Shown piece by piece: positions 8,266 through 14,436 of a DNA stretch of 19,033 nucleotides (its first letter is position 1; each line of letters starts with the position of its first letter). The position numbers and the translations under genes were made by a program. The notes under the pieces are model-generated. The model was not told the DNA's origin, did not search any database, and saw only the letters and a list, made by a program, of their open reading frames with translations. Source of the stretch: Halovenus sp. (GTDB lineage Archaea; Halobacteriota; Halobacteria; Halobacteriales; Haloarculaceae); NCBI GenBank assembly GCA_028274925.1, contig JAQCNR010000378.1:1-19033 (forward strand), written 5' to 3'.

Positions 8266-8541
8266 ATGGTCGATATTACACTTATCGAACTCAACATCGA
8301 AGACGGAACGTTTCGTGCCAACCTCCCGTTCGGTAGCGGGAGTTCCGGCAGTGACGCCGAGACTGAAACCGAGGATGAAGACGACGTAGCCGGGGCAGAC
8401 GAGGAAGACGGCGGTAGCTCGAAAGGGCTCGTTTTGCTCGGCGTACTAATTTTCCTGATTTTCGCAACGGCGGCAGTCAAATACCTCACCGGCGACGACG
8501 AAGAGGAGGCCGAAGACGAACCACCCGCCGCGGCGGCCTGA
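8266..8541 (+). CDS. Small acidic single-span membrane protein, function unknown
   Basis: A 91-residue protein that I do not recognise beyond a haloarchaeal hypothetical. Residues 1-20 (MVDITLIELNIEDGTFRANL) look like two short beta-strands. A G/S-rich and strongly acidic stretch follows (21-53), then one hydrophobic helix (about 54-71, GLVLLGVLIFLIFATAAV), and a short acidic tail ending in PPAAAAA. There is no signal peptide, so the helix is an internal anchor. It has its own TATA box, is divergent from the M42 peptidase, and stops 40 bp before the metalloprotease gene, which also has its own promoter; co-function is therefore not implied. Coding is supported by codon use, promoter spacing and the clean membrane segment. 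Confidence 0.7.
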   Translation: MVDITLIELNIEDGTFRANLPFGSGSSGSDAETETEDEDDVAGADEEDGGSSKGLVLLGVLIFLIFATAAVKYLTGDDEEEAEDEPPAAAA

Positions 8542-8544
8542 CAG

Positions 8545-8560
8545 CGAAAAGGCCTATATT
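8545..8560 (+). promoter_or_regulatory. BRE and TATA box of the zincin-2 gene
   Basis: CGAAAAGG (BRE-like) is followed directly by CCTATATT, with the TATA centre 25 bp before the ATG at 8582. This is one of the best-matching promoters in the window. Confidence 0.6.
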
Positions 8561-8581
8561 CTTACCCCCGTTCGTTCGGGT

Positions 8582-9535
8582 ATGAGCATCTATCGTAGTG
8601 TCAGGGCTGTCACCGGTGCGTCCGGCGACGGACCAGTCGACTGGGCGGCAGTCACAGACGCTGCCCGAGCCTCGACAGACCCGGGAGATATCGAGATGGA
8701 CGCCGCCGAACGACAGGGCTACGCTGACGACGTGGGCGACGCGCGTGACCGCGTTCGCGAGGTTACTGCCTTGGAGTTCGACCTTCCCGACCGCGTCGAA
8801 GTGATGAACCGCCACCACTGGCTCGACGCCAACGTGGAGACATTCGAGCGCGTGATGGACCCAATCGAGCAACAGGCTGAGGTGATGCCGGGCTTTGCAC
8901 GGGTCATCAACACCGGGTCGATGGCGTTTGCACTCTCCTTTCTCTCGAACCACGTCCTCGGACAGTACGACCCACTACTACTAGCCGACGGCGAGGCACA
9001 CGCGCTGTATTTCGTCCGACCGAATATTAAACGAGTCGCCGACATGCTCGACACCGACTACGACCGGTTCCGGCGCTGGATTGCCTTCCACGAGGTAACA
9101 CACGCCGCCGAGTTCGGTGCCGCGCCGTGGCTGCCTGACCACCTCGAATCGACGATGATGGAAGCTGTCGAGAACCTCTCGACGGGCAGCATCGACAAAG
9201 AGAATCTCGGCCAACTCGATACCACGATGACCGCTGTCGAGGGCTACGCTGAACTCATCATGGACGAAGCCTTCGACGACGAATACGAGGACCTGCGGCG
9301 AAAACTCGACCAGCGACGACAGGGTCGCAGTCCGATCGAACAACTCATCCGACGAGTGCTCGGCCTGAGTATGAAACGCCGACAGTACGAGCGCGGCAAG
9401 GAGTTCTTCGATGGCGTCGTCGAATTGCGGGACATCGAGACTGCCGGCCGCGTCTGGGAGTCACCCGAGACACTCCCAACAGACGCCGAGTTCGACGACC
9501 CGCAGGCGTGGCTCGATAGAATGGACCGCCGCTAG
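8582..9535 (+). CDS. Zincin-2 (DUF2342-type) zinc metalloprotease-like protein, F420-biosynthesis-associated family
   Basis: A 317-residue soluble protein. The zinc site is plain: HEVTH at 170-174 (HExxH) within RRWIAFHEVTHAAEFG. The context, with an N-terminal helical half (PIEQQAEVMPGFARVINTGSMA) and the later GYAELIMDEAFD, fits the zincin-2 family (PF10103), known as the 'coenzyme F420 biosynthesis associated' protein of actinobacteria and haloarchaea. A third zinc ligand is expected in the ATMTAVEGYAE region (glutamate), as in that family. The real substrate is unknown and the F420 link is only phylogenetic. The start is set by the promoter 25 bp upstream. Its TAG stop overlaps, inside one CTAG, the stop of the convergent ubaA. 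Confidence 0.88.
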   Translation: MSIYRSVRAVTGASGDGPVDWAAVTDAARASTDPGDIEMDAAERQGYADDVGDARDRVREVTALEFDLPDRVEVMNRHHWLDANVETFERVMDPIEQQAEVMPGFARVINTGSMAFALSFLSNHVLGQYDPLLLADGEAHALYFVRPNIKRVADMLDTDYDRFRRWIAFHEVTHAAEFGAAPWLPDHLESTMMEAVENLSTGSIDKENLGQLDTTMTAVEGYAELIMDEAFDDEYEDLRRKLDQRRQGRSPIEQLIRRVLGLSMKRRQYERGKEFFDGVVELRDIETAGRVWESPETLPTDAEFDDPQAWLDRMDRR

Positions 9536-10341
9536 TCTCCGAGCGTACACGCCCCGGCGTATTCGCCGTCGGTGACGGACTCAATTTTCGGCTGGTCGCT
9601 GCAGACCGGACACTCCGGGTTCGGTGCAATCGGCACGAAATCGAAACTCATCCCGCTGGCGTCGTACGCGAGCAACCGGCCCTCCAGCGTGTCGCCCTCA
9701 TCGAGAATCAACTTCAACACTTCCGTTGCCTGAATTGCGCCGATAGTTCCCGGTAACACGCCGAGGACGCCTGCTTCTGCACAGTTCGGGATGGTCCCCT
9801 CCGGCGGGGCTTCGGGAAACAGACAGCGGTAACACGGCCCCCCGGTCAGCGTCGTTGCCTGTCCCTCGAACTTATAGACGGCACCGTGGCTCAGCGGCTT
9901 TCCGGCGAGCATACAGGCGTCGTTGAGCAAAAATCGTGTCGGGAAGTTATCGGAGGCGTCGACGACGATATCGTACCCCTCGATCAGTGACTCGACGTTG
10001 TCCTGTGTGACTCGGGTCTCGTAGCTCTCGACATCGATATCGGGATTCTGGTTGTTGATGAACTCCGTGGCGCTGTCAACCTTCGGCCGTCCCACGTCGT
10101 CGTTGCCGTGAATGACCTGTCGCTGGAGATTGCTCCGTTCGACAACATCGTCGTCAGCGATGCCGAGCGTTCCGACCCCAGCAGCGGCGAGATACTGTAA
10201 CACTGGTGCGCCGAGTCCCCCAGCCCCGACGACCAGTACTTCGCTGTCGAGCACGGCAGCCTGTCCTTCTGGGCCGATTTCGTCCATGATGATATGTCTC
10301 GAGTACCGGTCGAGTTGTTCGGCGTCCAAAGATAGTCCCAT
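9532..10341 (-). CDS. ubaA: UbaA, E1-like activating enzyme for SAMPs (MoeB/ThiF family)
   Basis: A 269-residue adenylyltransferase of the HesA/MoeB/ThiF family. The nucleotide loop VVGAGGLGAP (37-46), the block ERSNLQRQVIH (68-78) and DASDNFPTR (128-136) are intact. Two zinc CxxC pairs are present (C170/C173 in CYRC, C244/C247 in CPVC). The probable catalytic cysteine is C187 in NCAEAGVLGVLPG; the Haloferax UbaA equivalent is about one residue further on. In haloarchaea UbaA adenylates the ubiquitin-like SAMPs for protein conjugation and for sulfur transfer to molybdopterin and to the tRNA wobble uridine. There is no C-terminal rhodanese domain, as expected. A TATA box 25 bp upstream supports a leaderless ATG at 10341, separate from the ndk operon 84 bp away. 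Confidence 0.93.
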   Translation of the reverse strand: MGLSLDAEQLDRYSRHIIMDEIGPEGQAAVLDSEVLVVGAGGLGAPVLQYLAAAGVGTLGIADDDVVERSNLQRQVIHGNDDVGRPKVDSATEFINNQNPDIDVESYETRVTQDNVESLIEGYDIVVDASDNFPTRFLLNDACMLAGKPLSHGAVYKFEGQATTLTGGPCYRCLFPEAPPEGTIPNCAEAGVLGVLPGTIGAIQATEVLKLILDEGDTLEGRLLAYDASGMSFDFVPIAPNPECPVCSDQPKIESVTDGEYAGACTLGD

Positions 10342-10362
10342 ACCTGTGCTAGGAGTGGGGCA

Positions 10363-10370
10363 GATAAAAA
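10363..10370 (-). promoter_or_regulatory. TATA box of ubaA
   Basis: The minus strand reads TTTTTATC, centred 25 bp upstream of the ATG at 10341. The same T-run is downstream of the ndk stop and could also help end the ribosomal operon transcript. Confidence 0.55.
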
Positions 10371-10425
10371 TCGGCCGGGCGCTGCTGCTGGAGCAAATTG
10401 AGCGGCGGAAAACGCGGGATGCTGG

Positions 10426-10890
10426 CTACTCGTACAGCCAGGTTTCGTCGACTCGCTCCCAGCCAACGAGTTCCTCTTCGTCGAAGAAGAGGTCGATTTC
10501 GCGTTCGTTCGCGCCGGGGTCCTCGTGGTCCGAGGCGTGGATGACGTTGCGGCCGAGGTCGAGTCCGAAGTCACCGCGAATCGAGCCCGGTGGGGACTCG
10601 GCGGGGTCGGTCTCGCCGACCATACTCCGAACCTGTCGGGTCGCGTCCTGTCCTTCCCAGACCATCGCCATCACCGGGTCAGAGGTGATGAAGCCGACGA
10701 GGTCGTCGAAGAACGGCTTGTCTTCGTGTTCGCCGTAGTGGTCCTCGGCAAGCTCTTGGTCGATCTGCATGAACTTCGCGCCGACGAGCTTCAGTCCGCG
10801 CTCCTCGAACCGCGAGATGACCGTGCCGACGAGTCCGCGCTGGACGCCGTCAGGTTTGACCATCACGAAGGTTCGCTCGGCCTCGCTCAT
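10426..10890 (-). CDS. ndk: Nucleoside diphosphate kinase
   Basis: A 154-residue Ndk, which transfers the gamma phosphate between nucleoside triphosphates and diphosphates through a phosphohistidine. The N-terminal TFVMVKPDGVQRG is diagnostic and the active site NVIHASDH is intact, with H118 as the phosphorylated residue. Length and the acidic surface are normal for haloarchaea. Its ATG overlaps the rpl24e stop codon by four bases (ATGA), so it is the last gene of the rpl7ae-rps28e-rpl24e-ndk operon and is probably translationally coupled. Confidence 0.97.
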   Translation of the reverse strand: MSEAERTFVMVKPDGVQRGLVGTVISRFEERGLKLVGAKFMQIDQELAEDHYGEHEDKPFFDDLVGFITSDPVMAMVWEGQDATRQVRSMVGETDPAESPPGSIRGDFGLDLGRNVIHASDHEDPGANEREIDLFFDEEELVGWERVDETWLYE

Positions 10891-11294
10891 GCTTCAGCTT
10901 CCTCCTCCTCAGGCTCGTCTGCCTCGGAGTCTTCGTCATCGCCTGCGTCGGCGTCAGCTTCTTCTTCCTCAGCGTCGGCCTCTTCGTCCTCGGCTTCGTC
11001 AACGTCAGCTTCGGCTTCCTCCTCGTCCTCGGCGTCTTCGACTGCCTCGGAGTCGGCGTCAACTTCCTCGTCTGCGGCTTCGTCTGCTTCGCCTGCTTCC
11101 TCAGCTTCGGTTTCCGCTTCGGCTTCTTCGTAGCCGATCCATTCGAGGTCCCGGGACTCGCGGCCCATCATGTAGTTTTTCTGGGCTTTGGAGTCTCTGA
11201 ACCAGAGGACTGTGCCGTCCTTGAGGACGAACATCTTCCCGGTTCCGGGCTCGATATCCTCGCCTGTGTAGTCGCAGGTGCGTTGCTGAACCAT
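10887..11294 (-). CDS. rpl24e: Large-subunit ribosomal protein L24e with lost zinc ligands and a long acidic tail
   Basis: A 135-residue protein. Residues 1-56 are the L24e fold (RTCDYTGEDIEPGTGKMFV, DGTVLWFRDSKAQKNYMMGRE, then RDLEWIGYEE). The usual L24e has four zinc cysteines in two CxxC-like pairs; here only C7 remains, with T10, R33 and A37 at or near the other positions. After residue 56 comes a tail of about 79 residues made almost only of E, A, D, with some S, T, V, G and P, roughly doubling the protein. L24e sits on the large subunit at the intersubunit face; what the tail does is unknown. The stop overlaps the ndk start, and the start overlaps the rps28e stop by one base (TAATG). 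The tail is in the correct frame and bounded by the operon overlaps, so it is not a frameshift artefact. Confidence 0.93.
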   Translation of the reverse strand: MVQQRTCDYTGEDIEPGTGKMFVLKDGTVLWFRDSKAQKNYMMGRESRDLEWIGYEEAEAETEAEEAGEADEAADEEVDADSEAVEDAEDEEEAEADVDEAEDEEADAEEEEADADAGDDEDSEADEPEEEEAEA

Positions 11295-11521
11295 TATTGG
11301 CCTCCAATCTGGTCGGCTTCGCGGGCTGTTTCGCGCAACTGGAGCACGTCACCCTCACGGACGGGACCGAGCACGTTCCGGGTGATGATACGCCCCTTGT
11401 TCGAGCCTTCACGGATGCGGCATTTGACCTGCATAGCCTCGCCGTGCATCCCTGTCCGGCCGACGAGCTCGATCACTTCTGCGGCCGTCGATCCGCTATC
11501 TTCGGATTCCTCTGCGCTCAT
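11294..11521 (-). CDS. rps28e: Small-subunit ribosomal protein S28e
   Basis: A 75-residue S28e, an OB-fold protein of the 30S subunit near the mRNA exit. The family ending is clear: VIELVGRTGMHGEAMQVKCR, then GRIITRNVLGPVREGDVL and LRETAREAD. A short acidic N-terminal extension (MSAEESEDSGS) precedes the domain. An AGGTGA Shine-Dalgarno at 11528-11533, six bases before the ATG, lies in the ten-base gap after rpl7ae. The stop overlaps the rpl24e start by one base. Confidence 0.96.
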   Translation of the reverse strand: MSAEESEDSGSTAAEVIELVGRTGMHGEAMQVKCRIREGSNKGRIITRNVLGPVREGDVLQLRETAREADQIGGQ

Positions 11522-11527
11522 CTCTGC

Positions 11528-11533
11528 TCACCT
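11528..11533 (-). promoter_or_regulatory. Shine-Dalgarno of rps28e
   Basis: The minus strand reads AGGTGA six bases before the ATG at 11521, overlapping the rpl7ae stop codon. It shows internal initiation inside the operon. Confidence 0.6.
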
Positions 11534-11894
11534 ACTGAAGCTCCTCAAGTTTGTCGACGATGTCCTCGACATCGGCCTCAGCGTCGCCGGCGTCGACGAT
11601 CGCTGCGGCGGCGCTGCCGACTTCGAGTCCAGCCGAGCGGCCCAGGTCGTCCTGTGTGCCGATGAAGATGTACGGCACATTCTTCTCGTCCGAAAGCTCC
11701 GGCAGGTGCATCACGACCTCCTCGGGCTGGACGTCTTCGGCGACGTAAATGAGCTCTGCGTTGCCGCGCTCGACGGCTTTTGTTGTTTCGTTCGTTCCCT
11801 TCTTCACCGATCCTGTGTCCCGTGCTACCTCGAGTGCGTCGAGTGCGTCGTCCTCGAGATCCGCAGGGACGTCAAAGTCAGCATATACTGGCAT
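11532..11894 (-). CDS. rpl7ae: Ribosomal protein L7Ae (K-turn binding protein)
   Basis: A 120-residue L7Ae. The RNA-binding core is intact: VKKGTNETTKAVERGNAELIYVAEDVQPEEVV, followed by the C-terminal loop YIFIGTQDDLGRSAGLEVG. In archaea L7Ae is a ribosomal protein and also the K-turn binding core of box C/D and H/ACA guide RNPs and of RNase P, so it links this operon to RNA modification. It is the first gene of the rpl7ae-rps28e-rpl24e-ndk operon. Unlike most first genes here it has a perfect GGAGGTGA Shine-Dalgarno and, if the promoter assigned at 12035 is right, a leader of over 100 bases with two hairpins. Leader-based autoregulation by L7Ae has been reported in Sulfolobus; whether it occurs here is inference. 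Confidence 0.97.
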   Translation of the reverse strand: MPVYADFDVPADLEDDALDALEVARDTGSVKKGTNETTKAVERGNAELIYVAEDVQPEEVVMHLPELSDEKNVPYIFIGTQDDLGRSAGLEVGSAAAAIVDAGDAEADVEDIVDKLEELQ

Positions 11895-11900
11895 GATTGT

Positions 11901-11908
11901 TCACCTCC
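11901..11908 (-). promoter_or_regulatory. Perfect Shine-Dalgarno of rpl7ae
   Basis: The minus strand reads GGAGGTGA, fully complementary to the 3' end of archaeal 16S rRNA, six bases before the ATG at 11894. Most first genes in this window have none. Confidence 0.75.
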
Positions 11909-11936
11909 TGCGCGTGGGCTCGCACTTCCCCGCTGT

Positions 11937-11967
11937 TGTGGCAGTGCCACAGCCGCCTGAGGGCGGC
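11937..11967 (-). other. Two adjacent hairpins in the rpl7ae leader
   Basis: 11937-11951 is a perfect palindrome TGTGGCA-G-TGCCACA (7-bp arms, one-base centre). Directly next to it, 11952-11967 reads GCCGCC-TGAG-GGCGGC, a 6-bp stem with a 4-base loop. Both lie 43-73 bases before the rpl7ae ATG, between the predicted promoter and the Shine-Dalgarno. They could stall, protect or regulate the mRNA; no K-turn was clearly found in them. Confidence 0.5.
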
Positions 11968-12034
11968 AAATCCTATTCGAGCTGGAAGCGTCATCAACCC
12001 CGCACAGGCTGTACTCACAACTGGCCTAGCTTCC

Positions 12035-12050
12035 CGTAAAGCGCTTTCGA
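12035..12050 (-). promoter_or_regulatory. BRE and TATA box candidate of the rpl7ae operon
   Basis: The minus strand reads TCGAAAGCGCTTTACG, a CGAAA BRE-like block followed by CTTTACG. It predicts transcription starting near 12012 and a leader of about 118 bases. A weaker candidate, GAATAGGATTT on the minus strand (about 11970-11980), would give a shorter leader that still contains part of the hairpins. Confidence 0.4.
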
Positions 12051-12064
12051 TGGCCTGCCCGCTT

Positions 12065-12350
12065 GTGAGGGCTGCCCACGGCCGTGCTCACGTTTCCGAG
12101 GGCTCAGGATGTTCGGTCCCGCTGCTCGCGGTTCCCCGACGGTCACCGCTCACGTTTCCGAGGGCTCGCGCTGCTCGGCCTCGCGGCTCGCGGTTCCCCG
12201 ACGGTCACCGCTCGCCGTGTCGAGGGCTCCCTGCGGTCGCCCTCGCGGTCACGGCGTCGCCGTTCGCCTTTCTGGGACCTCGCGATGCTCGGTCCCACTG
12301 TTCGCGGCTGCGCCGCTCACGTTTTCGAGGACTCCCTGCGGTCGTCCTCG
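12065..12350. repeat. Array of imperfect 52-62-bp units, each with a short hairpin with an 11-base loop
   Basis: This fills most of the 500-bp non-coding region 11895-12394. Units beginning GCTCACG (or GCTCGCC) start at 12086, 12148 and 12210 (exact 62-bp period), with another at 12315. A 28-bp segment at 12124-12151 recurs without change at 12186-12213. Each unit has a 7-bp inverted repeat around an 11-base loop that starts and ends with TC: arms at 12097/12115 (degenerate), 12159/12177 (one mismatch), 12221/12239 (perfect), 12273/12291 (perfect) and 12326/12344 (perfect). A sixth, looser one has arms at 12065-12072 and 12084-12091. Hairpin centres fall about 52-62 bp apart. Frames open through the array are not genes. 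It lies between two divergent promoters and so appears to be upstream of both. Confidence 0.8.
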
Positions 12351-12362
12351 CACCTTGCCCAC

Positions 12363-12369
12363 GTTTAAG
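12363..12369 (+). promoter_or_regulatory. TATA box of the DUF655-rsmA-hemK2 operon
   Basis: GTTTAAG on the plus strand, centred 29 bp before the ATG at 12395 and just past the repeat array. There is no Shine-Dalgarno. Confidence 0.5.
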
Positions 12370-12394
12370 TGAACGGTCGCCGTAGGTACTTGAC

Positions 12395-12973
12395 ATGACC
12401 GACGCCGAACGCGACGACGACGGTGGGGCGGCCACAGATATTGTGCTGGACTTCCTCCCGCACGGCCGCACTGAGGACGACCGCCCGCAGTACGAGAAAG
12501 ACCCTCTCGCGTACGTGCTCGACTCCGAGGAGTTCGAACTGTTCGAGGTCATCGCCGACAGCGACGCGAACGTTTCCATTGGCGACCGCGTTGACCTCTC
12601 GACCGCCGACTTTGTCTCCCGCTACAGCAGCATCGACTACGAGGACCTTCCAGGTGGCGCACAGTCCGAACTGGAATACGTGATCGAGGACCTCGTCGAA
12701 GAGCAGGAACAACGATTCGTCGACTTCTACAACGAGGCCCAACCCATCACGCTCCGGCTCCACCAACTCAATCTCCTCCCTGGTATCGGGAAGAAACTGC
12801 GCAACAACATCCTCGACGAGCGCAAGCGCAACCCCTTCGAGAGCTTCGAGGAACTCGAAGAGCGAATCGGTGGCCTGCACGACCCCCAGCAGGTGCTGGT
12901 CGACCGCATTATGGAAGAACTGCGTGAAGACGACCTGAAATACCGCATCTTCGCCCCCCGCGAGGAGGAGTGA
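12395..12973 (+). CDS. DUF655 family protein with helix-hairpin-helix
   Basis: A 192-residue archaeal DUF655 (COG1491) protein. The N-terminal half is an OB-like beta domain (YVLDSEEFELFEVIADSDAN, VSIGDRVDLS). The C-terminal half carries a helix-hairpin-helix (LNLLPGIGKKLRNNILDERK, about 128-147), pointing to nucleic-acid binding. In many archaea the gene lies next to rpl21e, rpoF (Rpo4) and ksgA, which suggests a link to transcription or ribosome biogenesis; its molecular role is not established. Here it has its own promoter, and its TGA overlaps the rsmA ATG by one base. The rpl21e and rpoF genes are not upstream. Confidence 0.92.
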   Translation: MTDAERDDDGGAATDIVLDFLPHGRTEDDRPQYEKDPLAYVLDSEEFELFEVIADSDANVSIGDRVDLSTADFVSRYSSIDYEDLPGGAQSELEYVIEDLVEEQEQRFVDFYNEAQPITLRLHQLNLLPGIGKKLRNNILDERKRNPFESFEELEERIGGLHDPQQVLVDRIMEELREDDLKYRIFAPREEE

Positions 12974-13830
12974 TGACCGGCCAGTTCCGCGACCCCGACG
13001 CCCTGCGAGCACGCGCTGGCGTGGCCGGTGACCCCAACCAGGACCAACACTTTCTGGTCGACAACCGCGTCCTCGACCGCCTGCCAGCGTACGCAACAGA
13101 CGCCGAGATGGACCTCTCGCACGTCCTCGAAATCGGTGGTGGGACTGGTGCGCTGACCGACCGCCTGCTTGCCGTCGCCGACGAAGTGACTGTCGTTGAG
13201 CGCGACCTCGAACTCGCGGAGTTTCTCCGGTCGGAGTTTGCCGAGGCCTGCGCTGATGGTCGCCTCACTGTTATCGAAGGCGACGCGCTCGACGTGGACC
13301 TGCCCGAGTTCACTGCCTCCGTTTCGAACCTGCCATACGGCATCTCCAGCGAAATCGTCTTCCGACTGCTTCCGACGGGGCGACCGCTCGTGTTGATGTT
13401 CCAGTCGGAGTTCGCCGAGCGGATGGCCGCCGACTCCGGCACCGACGAGTACGGACGACTCTCCGTGACTGCAGGCCATTACGCCGATATCGAACTCGTC
13501 GAAGACGTGCCGCCAGAGGCGTTCGACCCACAGCCTGCAGTCGACAGTGCCGTCGTCAGAACACGACCTCGTGACCCCGACTACGATGTGCCCGACGACG
13601 AGTTTTTCATGAACTTCCTGCGGGCAGTGTTCACCCAGCGCCGGAAGACGATGCGTAACGCGGTTCGAAACACGGTCCACATCTCTGGATTGCAGGATGG
13701 CGACGCCGTCGTTGACGCCGCGAGCGAGGACCTGATGAGTGCCAGAGCGGGCAACGTGACGCCGGCAGAGTTCGCCCAACTCGCAACACTGGCGTGGGAT
13801 GTGGGCGACCCTGGCGAACCGGACGCATGA
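12973..13830 (+). CDS. rsmA: 16S rRNA dimethyladenosine transferase KsgA/RsmA
   Basis: A 285-residue Rossmann methyltransferase that dimethylates the two adjacent adenines in the 3' terminal hairpin of 16S rRNA late in 30S assembly. Seen: NQDQHFLVD (22-30), SAM motif LEIGGGTGAL (52-61), acidic VVERDLEL (74-81), and the signature NLPY (119-122) followed by ISSEIVFRLL. The C-terminal domain contains FLRAVFTQRRKTMRNAVRN. The start could be GTG at 12970 or ATG at 12973; ATG is preferred because it couples to the DUF655 stop (TGATG), with GGAGGAG just upstream. The stop overlaps the hemK2 start (ATGA). Confidence 0.96.
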   Translation: MTGQFRDPDALRARAGVAGDPNQDQHFLVDNRVLDRLPAYATDAEMDLSHVLEIGGGTGALTDRLLAVADEVTVVERDLELAEFLRSEFAEACADGRLTVIEGDALDVDLPEFTASVSNLPYGISSEIVFRLLPTGRPLVLMFQSEFAERMAADSGTDEYGRLSVTAGHYADIELVEDVPPEAFDPQPAVDSAVVRTRPRDPDYDVPDDEFFMNFLRAVFTQRRKTMRNAVRNTVHISGLQDGDAVVDAASEDLMSARAGNVTPAEFAQLATLAWDVGDPGEPDA

Positions 13831-14423
13831 CCGACGACGCTTCTGAGGTTCCCCAGTTAGCCGACCAGCGCGATATCGAGACAGTTTACCAGCCAGCAGA
13901 GGACTCGAAACTGCTCGCTGACGCCGTTGTCGAGGCTGTCGAACCGGGCCAGCGCGCCCTCGATGTTGGCACGGGCTCAGGATATGTCGCGACACGACTA
14001 CGCCGGGAAGCCAAGGCAGAGGCAATTGGTGTCGACCTGAATCCGGAGGCCTGTGAACAGGCCTACGACGCGGGCGTTCCGGTCGTCCGTGGTGATATGG
14101 TGTCTCCGTTCCACGACGAGAGCTTCGACGTGGTGGTCTGTAACCCGCCGTATCTCCCGACGCCGCCCGAGCAGGAGTGGGACGATTGGATGGAACGCGC
14201 ACTCTCTGGCGGCGAGGACGGCCGCGCGATGGTCGACCCATTTCTCGATTCAGTTGGGCGGGTGCTTCGACCCAACGGCGAGGCGTACCTGCTCATTTCG
14301 ACGCTGACCGGCCCCGAAGAAGTTCGGGCGTACGCCCGTGAGCGCGACCTCCAGAGTGAGATTATCGCCGAGGAGCCCCATCCGTTCGAGAAATTGCTTG
14401 TGGTTCGCTTCGACGCGGCGTAG
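13827..14423 (+). CDS. HemK2/Mtq2-type protein methyltransferase (release factor aRF1 glutamine)
   Basis: A 198-residue SAM-dependent methyltransferase. It shows YQPAEDSKLLADAV (21-34), the SAM motif DVGTGSGY (46-53), acidic GVDLNPEA (68-75) and the catalytic NPPY (106-109). This short form, without the bacterial PrmC N-terminal domain, is the archaeal/eukaryotic Mtq2 type that methylates the GGQ glutamine of release factor 1 together with Trm112. Trm112 is not in the window. The frame is open upstream, but the ATG at 13827 overlaps the rsmA stop as ATGA and gives the expected N-terminus. Last gene of the DUF655-rsmA-hemK2 operon. Confidence 0.9.
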   Translation: MTDDASEVPQLADQRDIETVYQPAEDSKLLADAVVEAVEPGQRALDVGTGSGYVATRLRREAKAEAIGVDLNPEACEQAYDAGVPVVRGDMVSPFHDESFDVVVCNPPYLPTPPEQEWDDWMERALSGGEDGRAMVDPFLDSVGRVLRPNGEAYLLISTLTGPEEVRAYARERDLQSEIIAEEPHPFEKLLVVRFDAA

Positions 14424-14436
14424 CCCGCAATTACTA

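Noticed and set aside
8187..8489. N-terminal extension of the M42 peptidase to 8489
   Set aside because: The 101 extra residues are serine-rich, overlap the divergent gene at 8266 and cross a good TATA box; the family normally starts near MESEQRAFLDELL.
10887..11130. Frameshift or fusion creating the acidic tail of L24e
   Set aside because: The tail is in frame, has haloarchaeal acidic composition, and its stop overlaps the ndk start exactly as expected for the operon.
12086..12350. CRISPR array
   Set aside because: The repeats are degenerate, the 62-bp period lacks a constant repeat with unique spacers, and no cas genes are near.
12084..12579. Several open frames on both strands through the intergenic repeat array
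   Set aside because: All frames are open because the DNA is GC-rich and repetitive; translations are arginine/serine/proline-rich and lack a promoter or Shine-Dalgarno.
12727..14241. Long minus-strand open frame (504 codons) opposite DUF655, rsmA and hemK2
   Set aside because: It is antisense to three well-supported genes, arginine-rich and without domains.
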